Source of the DNA: Rhodospirillaceae bacterium
Lineage (GTDB): Bacteria; Pseudomonadota; Alphaproteobacteria; Rhodospirillales; JABHCV01
NCBI GenBank assembly: GCA_018671895.1
Contig: JABHGV010000083.1
Location: 1 to 37,152 of the forward strand
DNA: 37,152 nt
Direction of reading: 5' to 3'
Every line of letters starts with the position of its first letter. Within the stretch, counting starts at the first letter, position 1. Position numbers and translations under genes: made by a program. The notes under the pieces were generated by a model. The model did not search any database. It was not told the DNA's origin and worked only from the letters and a program-made list of their open reading frames with translations. Of this stretch, positions 1-6,687 are shown in pieces.

Positions 1-2
1 AT

Positions 3-1796
3 GGACCCGATGCCGAAACCCGCCGTCAGGTTGCCAAAGACCTGACCAAGGCCTTTGCCGAGGCCGACAATGTGGTTGACGAAGACAACTTCATTCAGGA
101 ACCCCACGATGCCTGGCATTTCGTCGTTGATCGCGACAAGGCCATTCGCCGCGGCGTTTCGGTCAAGGACATCAACAGCCAGCTTGAAATGGTGATGGGC
201 ACCTACAAACTGGGTGATCTGAAACTGGGCAATATTCTCGAGCCCCGCCACATCGTCATGCAGGTTCCGATCTCGTTGCGAAATCAGTTCACGCGTCTGG
301 GCCAGCTGCCGATCCCGTCGGGCAAAGGCAAAATGATCCCGCTGTCCGAACTGGGGCATTTCAAGCGTGTCGAGCAGGACCAGATGATCTTCCACAAGGA
401 TCTGCGCCCGGTAGAATTTGTGACCGGCGACGTGACCGGGCGTCTGGCGGCACCTATTTACGGCATGTTCGCGGTTGAAGATCTGCTCGCAGACTACATA
501 TCGCCCGATGGTGTGAAACTGAAATCCCATTATATAGGGCCTCCCGATGACAGCTTCTCCAGCGCATTCGAGTGGACTGGTGAATGGACTGTCACCTACG
601 AGACCTTCCGCGACATGGGGCTCGCCTTCGGTGTCGCCCTTATCCTGATTTATATGCTGGTGATGTGGGAGTTTGGAAACTTCAAGCTGCCCGCCATCAT
701 CATGGCACCAATTCCGCTGACCCTGATCGGTATTATTCCGGGGCACTGGATCTTCAATGCCGAATTCACGGCAACATCGATGATCGGCTTTATCGCGCTA
801 GCCGGGATCATCGTGCGAAATTCAATCCTGCTTGCCGATTTCTCGAAACGCATGGTCGAAGAGGGCATGACCGTACAGGATGCGGTTATCGAAGCGTGCA
901 GGGCGAGAACACGGCCGATTCTGATTACGGCATTGGCTCTGGTTATGGGGTCCAGTGTGATTATCACCGATCCGATCTTCCAGGGTATGGCAATCACGTT
1001 GATGTTCGGCGTCGTTGTCTCGACCCTGCTGACGCTGGTCGTGATCCCGCTGAAATGCGTTCATGCCGACCCCCGGAAGGTCTATAGCTGCAATGGTACA
1101 GACGACACTCTCGTCATCAACGGCACCAACGGTGTCGACACCAAGTCCGAAGCAATTCAGGACGACGATGAACGCAAATTCAAGGTCCTGGGGCTGTTGT
1201 GGAAAGTCCCGGCAATGCTCGGCATCTTCCTGTGGACTGCCGTATCAACGGTATTCAGCTTTGTTGGCCGTTCCGGCTTGTTTAGTAAAACCGGTTCCCT
1301 GATGACGGAAAAAATCATTCCCGCCGTGACCATGACCGGATATGCGCTACGCGCCCTGCCGTATTTCATCATGTTGTTCGTCAAGGACACGGCATCGCGG
1401 ATGCGCGACCGCTTCACCACCAAGGAAGAACCTGCGCCCGCACCAACGCCAACGCCTCAGCCTCAGCCGGCACCTGCGGCCAAGAAAGATCCTGAACCCA
1501 AACCCGCGCCCAAAGCCAAGAAGGCTCCGGCGAAGAGACCCGTGACCAAAAAGGCACCGGTGAAGAAAGCACCTGCGGCCAAGAAACCTACGGCTAAGAA
1601 GCCTGTCGCTAAAAAGGCACCGGTGAAGAAAGCGCCTGCGGCTAAAAAAGCGCCCGCGGCCAAGAAAGCGCCTGCTAAAAAACCGGTCGCCAAGAAACCC
1701 GCCGTCCAGGCTCCCCCGAAGCCCACCGCAAAACCGAGGCCAAAAGGCAAGCGACGGGGCATTCGACTAAAAAGCCGACCCGGGAAAAAAACCTGA
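3..1796 (+). CDS. RND-family efflux transporter, 3' part, with Lys/Pro/Ala-rich C-terminal tail (partial)
   Basis: The reading frame is open from base 3, so the gene begins upstream of the window. The visible part is the C-terminal half of an RND (AcrB/MexB-like) proton-driven inner-membrane pump: a periplasmic porter/docking portion up to about base 590, then membrane helices. Helical stretches include GVALILIYMLVMWEF and the segment with GFIALAGIIVRNSILLADF, the conserved late-TM region of RND pumps, followed by RTRPILITALALVMGS. A normal RND pump ends shortly after the last helix (near base 1050). Here about 240 more residues follow: a polar linker, two further hydrophobic segments (about 1190-1270 and 1315-1385), and a tail of KKAPAKK-type repeats to the stop. 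The RND C-terminus is normally cytoplasmic, so the basic tail probably faces the cytoplasm. Family assignment is firm; the substrate is unknown and the tail's role is inferred. Confidence 0.85.
   Translation, partial: GPDAETRRQVAKDLTKAFAEADNVVDEDNFIQEPHDAWHFVVDRDKAIRRGVSVKDINSQLEMVMGTYKLGDLKLGNILEPRHIVMQVPISLRNQFTRLGQLPIPSGKGKMIPLSELGHFKRVEQDQMIFHKDLRPVEFVTGDVTGRLAAPIYGMFAVEDLLADYISPDGVKLKSHYIGPPDDSFSSAFEWTGEWTVTYETFRDMGLAFGVALILIYMLVMWEFGNFKLPAIIMAPIPLTLIGIIPGHWIFNAEFTATSMIGFIALAGIIVRNSILLADFSKRMVEEGMTVQDAVIEACRARTRPILITALALVMGSSVIITDPIFQGMAITLMFGVVVSTLLTLVVIPLKCVHADPRKVYSCNGTDDTLVINGTNGVDTKSEAIQDDDERKFKVLGLLWKVPAMLGIFLWTAVSTVFSFVGRSGLFSKTGSLMTEKIIPAVTMTGYALRALPYFIMLFVKDTASRMRDRFTTKEEPAPAPTPTPQPQPAPAAKKDPEPKPAPKAKKAPAKRPVTKKAPVKKAPAAKKPTAKKPVAKKAPVKKAPAAKKAPAAKKAPAKKPVAKKPAVQAPPKPTAKPRPKGKRRGIRLKSRPGKKT
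1432..1793 (+). repeat. Low-complexity histone-H1-like repeat tract inside the RND gene
   Basis: This stretch encodes an Ala/Pro-rich lead-in and then repeated KKAPAKK, KKPVAKK and KKAPVKK units, ending in a strongly basic KGKRRGIRLKSRPGKK segment. The DNA repeats imperfectly as gcc-aag-aaa-type triplet blocks, so it may vary in length between strains. Such tails resemble histone H1 and bacterial H1-like DNA-binding proteins; DNA binding is inferred. Confidence 0.7.
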
Positions 1797-1828
1797 CACC
1801 GATACCTAAGAAATTAAGGACGACTTAA

Positions 1829-2557
1829 ATGTCTCAACTCAAGACCCATAAAAGGAAATCGATGATGCGCATGAACCTGTTCGCTGGTGCCCTGCTGTTG
1901 GCCATTCCGACCATTGCTCAGGCAGACGACGCAAAATCAACCCCGACACCTTCCGCCGATAGCGCCAACGCACCTCAGGCCCAGGAAATGATCCCGCCGG
2001 CACCGATGGGCCCTTATTTCTCGCATCGCATGATGCCAAACGGCGGTCCTGCTGGCAGCGGCTTCCCGCCGGTTGGCTTTGATCCGATGTCAGGGGCCGG
2101 TGCCCGTGGGGCTGGCAAAAACCACAATCACTCCCATCAGGGTATGGGTATGGGCGGCGATAATTCCGTCGTCCACGGCATGCCTTATGGGCAGCCCTCT
2201 GGAACGCCTTACGGCGGCATGCCTTATGGCACGCCTTTCAAAGGCAACCCACCGACAGCAGCCGCACCCGGAATGCAGCGCCCCGAAGAACCGGAATGGC
2301 TTGCCAAGCGTCAGACCGAGGTCGAGAAATATCGCGCCGAGCAACAGAAGCGCTATGCCGAACAGCAAAAACAGTTTGCCGAAGCCGCCAGGAGACAGCC
2401 CCCCGCATATGCCCCGCGTGGTTATGGTGCTCCCTATGGCGCACCGCAATTTCGTCCGGGATACGGCCCCGGTTACAATTCCCCGTACCGCGCACCCTAT
2501 CGTGCACCGTACGGCGCTCCGTATGGATACGCACCGCAACCCAGACCCGCTTACTGA
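1829..2557 (+). CDS. Secreted Pro/Gly/Tyr-rich low-complexity protein with a charged helix
   Basis: I do not recognise a named family. The protein of 242 residues begins with a basic stretch and a Sec signal peptide (MNLFAGALLLAIPTIAQA, then DD), so it is probably periplasmic. The middle is rich in Pro, Gly, Met and His; a charged helical stretch (about residues 158-190, TEVEKYRAEQQKRYAEQQKQ) could form a coiled coil; the C-terminus repeats APYGAPYG and YRAPYRAPYG units. The same PYG-type repeats occur in the globule-like proteins at 3248 and 10537, suggesting the same structure or compartment. The ATG at 1829 has an AAGGA 9 bases upstream. An ATG at 1862, also behind a GGAA-rich site, would give a more typical signal peptide and is a real alternative. 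The next gene follows after 29 bases. Confidence 0.7.
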   Translation: MSQLKTHKRKSMMRMNLFAGALLLAIPTIAQADDAKSTPTPSADSANAPQAQEMIPPAPMGPYFSHRMMPNGGPAGSGFPPVGFDPMSGAGARGAGKNHNHSHQGMGMGGDNSVVHGMPYGQPSGTPYGGMPYGTPFKGNPPTAAAPGMQRPEEPEWLAKRQTEVEKYRAEQQKRYAEQQKQFAEAARRQPPAYAPRGYGAPYGAPQFRPGYGPGYNSPYRAPYRAPYGAPYGYAPQPRPAY

Positions 2558-2586
2558 ACAAAAAAGGCCGCAAGGGAACCGAGACA

Positions 2587-3117
2587 ATGAGTAACCGTTT
2601 AGCACTGTTGGGCATGATAAGTGTGGCACTGGCCGCTGGCCCCGCCGTCGCGGCGGATAGCAATCCGTGGCGTGTGGTCCAGCCTGCACACGGAACGGTA
2701 CAGATGTCCGGTCCGGGCGCATCAGAAACCCCGCAAAGAGAACAGAAACCGCCGCTTTACGGTGGCTACACCTTTGCGCCCATCAATACCGACGCCACCA
2801 AGCCGAGAACGACCCCATATATGTATCAAGGGCCCGCCCGACAGATGCCGCTTGCGGGGACGCAACCCGGATATGGATACGGCGCGCCATACGGTGGCTA
2901 CTCGGTGCCGCTGGTTGCAGGTATTGGACACCCCGCTGGTCTGGGCGCATACCCCGGATACCCCGGTGGTCTTGGTCTGGGTGGATATCCCGGTGGTCTT
3001 GGCGGTCTGGGTGGATACCCCGGCTATCCAGGTGGACTGGGTGGATATCCCGGCGGCTGGGGTGGCAACGGGCTGAATGGTTTATCAGGTCGATTTTCGT
3101 GGATGCCGTTTTGGTAA
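2587..3117 (+). CDS. Secreted Gly/Tyr/Pro-rich repeat protein (GGYPGG repeats)
   Basis: A small (176-residue) exported protein of unknown family. The signal peptide is MSNRLALLGMISVALAAGPAVAA. A middle part has few features; from about residue 95 it becomes PGYGYGAPYGGY and then tandem GG-Y-P-G-G-L units, ending GRFSWMPFW. The start is taken at 2587 because a GGGAA-type ribosome site precedes it and the signal peptide begins there; the same frame is open further upstream but only over the previous gene in another frame. Gly/Tyr-rich secreted repeats of this kind occur in structural or envelope proteins, including sulfur-globule proteins, but this one lacks the F-S-M-x-F-x-G motif of its neighbours. 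A structural role is inferred from composition and context. Confidence 0.7.
   Translation: MSNRLALLGMISVALAAGPAVAADSNPWRVVQPAHGTVQMSGPGASETPQREQKPPLYGGYTFAPINTDATKPRTTPYMYQGPARQMPLAGTQPGYGYGAPYGGYSVPLVAGIGHPAGLGAYPGYPGGLGLGGYPGGLGGLGGYPGYPGGLGGYPGGWGGNGLNGLSGRFSWMPFW
2943..3060 (+). repeat. Imperfect tandem repeats encoding GGYPGGL units
   Basis: Within the gene at 2587 the DNA repeats a block like ggtggatatcccggtggtct with single-base changes, each encoding Gly-Gly-Tyr-Pro-Gly-Gly-Leu or a shorter form. Near-identical direct repeats of this kind are prone to slippage. Confidence 0.75.
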
Positions 3118-3177
3118 TCCCCGGCAACGAATACGACGATGGACTGCGTAATTCTGGGTGAAAGCCTGGTTAAGGGT

Positions 3178-3210
3178 GTTGGAGCTCTCCCCCTCCAACT
3201 TCTTTCTCTC
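3178..3210 (+). terminator. Possible weak terminator before the globule-like gene
   Basis: GTTGGAG (3178-3184) pairs with CTCCAAC (3193-3199) across an 8-base loop, followed by a pyrimidine run (ttctttctctc). The stem is only 7 bp and the run is not pure T, so this may be an attenuator or chance. It lies between the gene ending at 3117 and the one starting at 3248. Confidence 0.3.
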
Positions 3211-3247
3211 ACCAGGGGAAATGACGACACGAAAAGGAGTGCTGAAA

Positions 3248-3718
3248 ATGAAAGCAAGCAAACTGTTTAAGATTCTGGCAGTTGCCGGAATCCTGGGTGT
3301 TGGTTCGTTCGCATCAAGCGATGCTTCCGCATGGGGCTGGGGTAACGGCCCGTGGAGCGGTGGGCCTTGGGGCGGTGGACCCTGGAACAACGGCTGGGGT
3401 AACAACGGCTGGGGTAACAATGGCAATGGCTGGGGCAACGGCAACGGCAGCGGCTGGGGTAACGGCAGCGGCTGGGGCGACGGAGACTTCTCCATGAGCT
3501 TCAAGGGTCGCGGCAATGCCGATAACCGTTTCAACGGTTATAACAACTACAACGGCGGCGGCTACGGCGGCGGTTACGGCGGTGCTCCGTATGGCTATGG
3601 TGGTGCTCCGTATGGTTATGGCGGCGGCGCTCCGGCTCCGTATGGCTACGGCGCTCCGGCTCCGTACGGCTATGCTCCGGCTCCGGCTCCGATTCCGGCT
3701 CCGGCTCCGGCCCAGTAA
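3248..3718 (+). CDS. Sulfur-globule-like secreted Gly/Asn/Trp/Tyr-rich protein
   Basis: This 156-residue protein has a clear Sec signal peptide (residues 1-28, ending SSDASA) followed by WGWGNGPW and repeated W-G-N-N-G units. A short conserved module (GDFSMSFKGRGN, residues 79-90) comes next, then a Tyr/Gly/Ala/Pro tail of GGAPYGYG and APAPYGY repeats. Composition, signal peptide and module resemble sulfur-globule envelope proteins (Sgp family) that coat intracellular sulfur deposits in sulfur-oxidising bacteria; this is recognition by pattern, not by search. The module recurs in the genes at 9403 and 10537. The start at 3248 is fixed by AAAAGGAG eight bases upstream and by the signal peptide. 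It could alternatively be another secreted structural glycine-rich protein. Confidence 0.72.
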   Translation: MKASKLFKILAVAGILGVGSFASSDASAWGWGNGPWSGGPWGGGPWNNGWGNNGWGNNGNGWGNGNGSGWGNGSGWGDGDFSMSFKGRGNADNRFNGYNNYNGGGYGGGYGGAPYGYGGAPYGYGGGAPAPYGYGAPAPYGYAPAPAPIPAPAPAQ

Positions 3719-3731
3719 GCCAATGATGTGC

Positions 3732-3763
3732 ATGGAAGTGCCGCACGGTCGCGGCGCTTCCAT
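3732..3763 (+). terminator. 13-bp stem hairpin after the globule-like gene
   Basis: ATGGAAGTGCCGC (3732-3744) pairs with GCGGCGCTTCCAT (3751-3763) around a 6-base loop, with one G-U pair. No T run follows directly, so it may work as a 3' stabiliser or partial terminator that raises the level of the upstream structural gene relative to downstream genes. Confidence 0.5.
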
Positions 3764-3816
3764 CCATCATCGTATTCAGGCATTTATTTTTTGACTTTCC
3801 ACACGGAAACCAAGCG

Positions 3817-4575
3817 ATGCGCTTAACGCGACCCCTTCTCGCCATCCTTTTGGGCCTCAGTCTTGTCCCGGTAACGGCTGCGGCCAAAGGCGCCAAGTCC
3901 TTTACCGCAACCGCAGTACAGACGGCGCCGAACACACAGTCGCAAAGTGGCAAAATTTTTGTCTCCGACACCGGCACCCGGTTTGAATTTTCTGAATACG
4001 GTCGCGACGTCGTGCAGATTACGCTGACCGACAAGAAACTTATGCGCGTCCTGTTTCCGGCTGATAAATTTTATATTGAAACCACGACTCCGAAAGAGAC
4101 GCCCATCACCGCTGCGAAATCAACGACGCCGTGTCCATCCACTCCGGCCATGGTCTGTAGAAAACTGGGCAATGAAAAATTCGGCACCATGGATGTCGAA
4201 CGCTGGAGCCAGTCAATCACCGGATTAAAGGGCGAAGCAACACTGTGGTGGGACCCGAAACGCAAAATGATCGTGCGTCAGGAATACCCCGATGGTCGCG
4301 TCATGCAAATGCAGCTGTCCAACAAGGACGCCTATAACGGTCGTGACACCGAACGCTGGGATATCTCATACGTCCAGCAGGGCCGGACGATGGCGCGGGC
4401 CGTGCGCCTGATCGACGTCGAACTCGGCATTATCGTCAAGGAACAATCGCCTTCGGGAATGATCCGTGAACTGCGCGACTTAAAGGCAGTCAACGCCTCG
4501 CCTGAATGGTTCACGGTGCCCGACGGCTATCAAAAGATAGAGCCGCCGAAGCCCGAAACACTACAAAAGCAATAA
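3817..4575 (+). CDS. Periplasmic LolA-like / DUF4412-like protein
   Basis: A 252-residue exported protein with signal peptide MRLTRPLLAILLGLSLVPVTAAA. The pattern SGKIFVSDTGTRFEF, then ITLTDKKLMRVLFP, a Cys pair (PCPSTPAMVC), ERWSQS and TLWWDPKRKMIVRQEYPDG is typical of the LolA-like beta-barrel families annotated as DUF4412 or outer-membrane lipoprotein-sorting-like proteins, which bind lipid or hydrophobic ligands in the periplasm. It is unlikely to be LolA itself: the paired cysteines and sequence differ and no lipoprotein-sorting genes are nearby. It lies 32 bases before the ParA-like gene, so they are probably cotranscribed. A role in moving lipid or hydrophobic material to a periplasmic structure would fit but is inference. 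Confidence 0.65.
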   Translation: MRLTRPLLAILLGLSLVPVTAAAKGAKSFTATAVQTAPNTQSQSGKIFVSDTGTRFEFSEYGRDVVQITLTDKKLMRVLFPADKFYIETTTPKETPITAAKSTTPCPSTPAMVCRKLGNEKFGTMDVERWSQSITGLKGEATLWWDPKRKMIVRQEYPDGRVMQMQLSNKDAYNGRDTERWDISYVQQGRTMARAVRLIDVELGIIVKEQSPSGMIRELRDLKAVNASPEWFTVPDGYQKIEPPKPETLQKQ

Positions 4576-4607
4576 CCCGACAAACACGACAGACAAGGAT
4601 GACCGGT

Positions 4608-5216
4608 ATGAAAACCGTGGTGGGAAATTTAAAAGGTGGAACAGGCAAAAGCACCGTTGCCTTCAATCTCGCCTTATGGCTCGCAAACATGGCCCGTCCC
4701 GTGGTCTTGTGCGATCTGGATCCTCAAAACACCCTGCGCGATGCCGTCGATGTGCGGGTCGAAGAAGGCCACATGCCGACGGTCTCGGTTTTTGGCTCGA
4801 TTCCCAAACAGGCCGACGGCGACGTCATTATTGATGTCGGCCTGTCGAACATGGAAGCTGTCAGGGTGGCGCTTGGCCGTGCCGATCGGGTGTTGATTCC
4901 GGTAACCCCCAGTCAGGCCGACGTATGGGCGACCCAGCAATTCCTCGACATCATCGACGACAGCACCAAGGGCGGCAAGCGTCCGGATGTTATCACCTTC
5001 CTGAACCGTGCCGACACCCATCCGGCGGCCACGGAAAACGCCGAAACCCAGGGTGTCCTGCAAGAAATTCCGGGGATGACCGTGCTCGACAACAAGCTTT
5101 CCCAACGCATGGCGTTCCGCCGTTCGTTTAGTGAAGGCATGGGCGTATTCGAACTGGAGCCGCGCGGCAAGGCGGCGATTGAATTGAACGCTTTGGCCGA
5201 AGCCCTGTTCGCCTGA
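4608..5216 (+). CDS. ParA/MinD-family ATPase (small, McdA/PpfA-like)
   Basis: The 202-residue protein is a stand-alone Walker-type ATPase of the ParA/MinD superfamily. It has the deviant Walker A motif KGGTGKST (residues 9-16) with the signature lysine K9 that marks dimerising ParA/MinD proteins, a VVLCDLDPQNT switch I segment and a DVIIDVG Walker B segment. There is no N-terminal DNA-binding helix-turn-helix and no ParB gene beside it, which fits small orphan ParAs that position protein cargo (carboxysomes, chemosensory arrays) on the nucleoid rather than plasmid partition proteins. The ATG at 4608 has AAGG nine bases upstream; the ATG at 4599 would leave almost no spacing. Its genes on either side encode a periplasmic protein and a TPR membrane protein, so the cargo may be the structure built by this locus. 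Confidence 0.82.
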   Translation: MKTVVGNLKGGTGKSTVAFNLALWLANMARPVVLCDLDPQNTLRDAVDVRVEEGHMPTVSVFGSIPKQADGDVIIDVGLSNMEAVRVALGRADRVLIPVTPSQADVWATQQFLDIIDDSTKGGKRPDVITFLNRADTHPAATENAETQGVLQEIPGMTVLDNKLSQRMAFRRSFSEGMGVFELEPRGKAAIELNALAEALFA

Positions 5217-5249
5217 GCGCAAAACTGATTACTGACTGGAGATTACACA

Positions 5250-6077
5250 ATGGCCGTTATTCGCTGGATCCTGACTCATTTGATGATCATTTTCGCCGCC
5301 GTACTGGTGGTTTCCGGAATCGTCTACAAGGATGAAATCCAGGTAGAACTGAAAGAGCTTGGCATTATCAAGGAACTCGTAAGGGCCGAGAGCGAGCAAA
5401 AATCTGCTGCCATGGCGGCACCCGCAGCCAAAGCAACGACCCCGGCTCCGGCCCCAGTGGCAGTTGCTGTGGCACCGACTCCGGCCCCAGTTGCCGCACC
5501 AGCTCCAACCCCAGCCCCGGCCCCAGTGGCTGCACCAGCCCCGACCCCGGCCCCGGCCCGCATGCACAGCCCGCAACCGAACGTCCGCAAGCATCCCCAT
5601 ACTCAACGGACCCATCCGCAGCAAGCCGCACAGATGATGCAGCACAGGTCCCAGGGACATCACAAATCGCACAAAAACAAATCGAGCAATCATCATGCGT
5701 CCGCCCCCGCCATCGACGATGCAGTGAAGACAAAATGGGTCGCCGCGCGTACCGCTTTCTGGCGTCGCGATTTGGCGGGTGCCGAAAAGCTGTACAAAGA
5801 ACTGCTAGAGGCCAGCAAGGAAGCCGACATCGCCGGTGAACTGGGCAACATCTACTTGATGCAGCGCCGCCCCAAAGAAGCTACTGACATGTACTTCGAA
5901 GCGGCGAACAGGCTGCTTGGTGGCGAGCATCCGATGCACGCACGCAAGGTTATCAGCACCCTGCGCCGTCTCGATCCTGAAAAAGCCGAACAGGTCCGTC
6001 AGAAAATCCGGGAACACCACAAAACAGAACACGGTGGTCATACAGAACCCGCCCAAATAAAGGAGAACACTAAATGA
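5250..6077 (+). CDS. Membrane-anchored TPR-like protein with Ala/Pro linker and His-rich segment
   Basis: This 275-residue protein starts with one membrane helix (about residues 9-26, LMIIFAAVLVVSGIVY). A long Ala/Pro linker (about 58-104, repeated PAPAPVA) follows, then a His-rich stretch (about 109-150). A C-terminal helical-repeat region (about 155-245) has TPR-like features: WVAARTAFWRRDLAGAEKLY, then ELGNIYLMQRRPKEATDMYFEA. TPR domains bind partner proteins. The linker suggests the domain is held away from the membrane; which side it faces is not certain. It follows the ParA-like gene by 33 bases with a GGAG site before the ATG and overlaps the next gene by 4 bases, so all three are probably one operon. 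It could be the adaptor between ParA and its cargo; this is inferred. Confidence 0.7.
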   Translation: MAVIRWILTHLMIIFAAVLVVSGIVYKDEIQVELKELGIIKELVRAESEQKSAAMAAPAAKATTPAPAPVAVAVAPTPAPVAAPAPTPAPAPVAAPAPTPAPARMHSPQPNVRKHPHTQRTHPQQAAQMMQHRSQGHHKSHKNKSSNHHASAPAIDDAVKTKWVAARTAFWRRDLAGAEKLYKELLEASKEADIAGELGNIYLMQRRPKEATDMYFEAANRLLGGEHPMHARKVISTLRRLDPEKAEQVRQKIREHHKTEHGGHTEPAQIKENTK

Positions 6078-6661
6078 CCTTCCTGAGGAATCTTCTCGCC
6101 ATTGTCGGCATTGCCACGATTTTACTTTTTGCCGCCGTCAGCCCGGCGATCTTTGAAGTCAAATCCCGTATGGACCAGTTCGACCCCAAGGCCATGGATA
6201 CCTACATCGACATGTTCCAGAAGATCCTGGAAACGGGAAATGCCGCCGAAGCAACTGTGTGGAAAGCGCAGGTTGAGGAAGGTCTCAGCTTTGATGAAGT
6301 TAATGAAACGATCCTGTTCGTCGCCAATGAACACAACATCAAAAATGTTGGCGAGCTGCCACTGTATAAACAGGTTGAGTCTATGAGCGGAAAGCCTTAC
6401 AGACATGCAAAGATTTACATGTTCTGCAATGCAATGACCGCGGCGCGCATGCTTGATTACAGCGACGCCTATGGTGCCTATCTTCCCTGCCGGGTTTCGC
6501 TGATAGAAGACAAACAAGGACGGATGTGGCTGTACACGCTGAACATGGACCCGATGATCCATGGCGGACTGCCACTGCCGGATGCACTGAAGACAGAGGC
6601 CCTTGAAGTTAAAGCCATTATGCTTGATGTGCTGAAACGGGGCGCCAGCGGCGAATTTTAA
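6074..6661 (+). CDS. DUF302-domain membrane-anchored protein
   Basis: This 195-residue protein has an N-terminal hydrophobic segment (residues 4-26, an uncleaved anchor or signal peptide). The C-terminal half matches the DUF302 pattern: MSGKPYRHAKIYMFCNA (about residues 98-114), a helix with ARMLDYSDAYGAYLPCRVSL, then IEDKQGRMWLYTLNMDPMI. DUF302 proteins are small alpha/beta domains of unclear function, frequent in sulfur- and metal-handling bacteria. The two cysteines (in FCNA and LPCRV) sit at the usual DUF302 positions. The start overlaps the previous stop as ATGA, and AGGAG lies 8 bases upstream, so it is translated together with the TPR gene. Confidence 0.75.
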   Translation: MTFLRNLLAIVGIATILLFAAVSPAIFEVKSRMDQFDPKAMDTYIDMFQKILETGNAAEATVWKAQVEEGLSFDEVNETILFVANEHNIKNVGELPLYKQVESMSGKPYRHAKIYMFCNAMTAARMLDYSDAYGAYLPCRVSLIEDKQGRMWLYTLNMDPMIHGGLPLPDALKTEALEVKAIMLDVLKRGASGEF

Positions 6662-6687
6662 TCGCCCGACACGGAGTTGTTAAGAGA

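Noticed and set aside
584-1087. A 167-residue plus-strand open frame inside the RND gene, with matching minus-strand frames.
   Set aside because: It overlaps a clearly conserved RND coding frame and has no domain or ribosome site; it is a shadow frame.
1463-1762. A minus-strand open frame of 99 residues rich in Ala/Gly/Phe, looking like a membrane protein.
   Set aside because: It is the reverse complement of the Lys/Ala/Pro repeat tract; the apparent hydrophobicity comes from the repeat's codons.
3817-4575. Reading the periplasmic protein as true LolA.
   Set aside because: The Cys pair and conserved Trp/Asp pattern fit DUF4412-like proteins better, and no lolB/lolCDE genes are nearby.
5324-5590. 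A minus-strand Gly/Ala-rich frame (88 residues) resembling another structural repeat protein.
   Set aside because: It is antisense to the Ala/Pro linker of the TPR gene and has no promoter, signal peptide or ribosome site.
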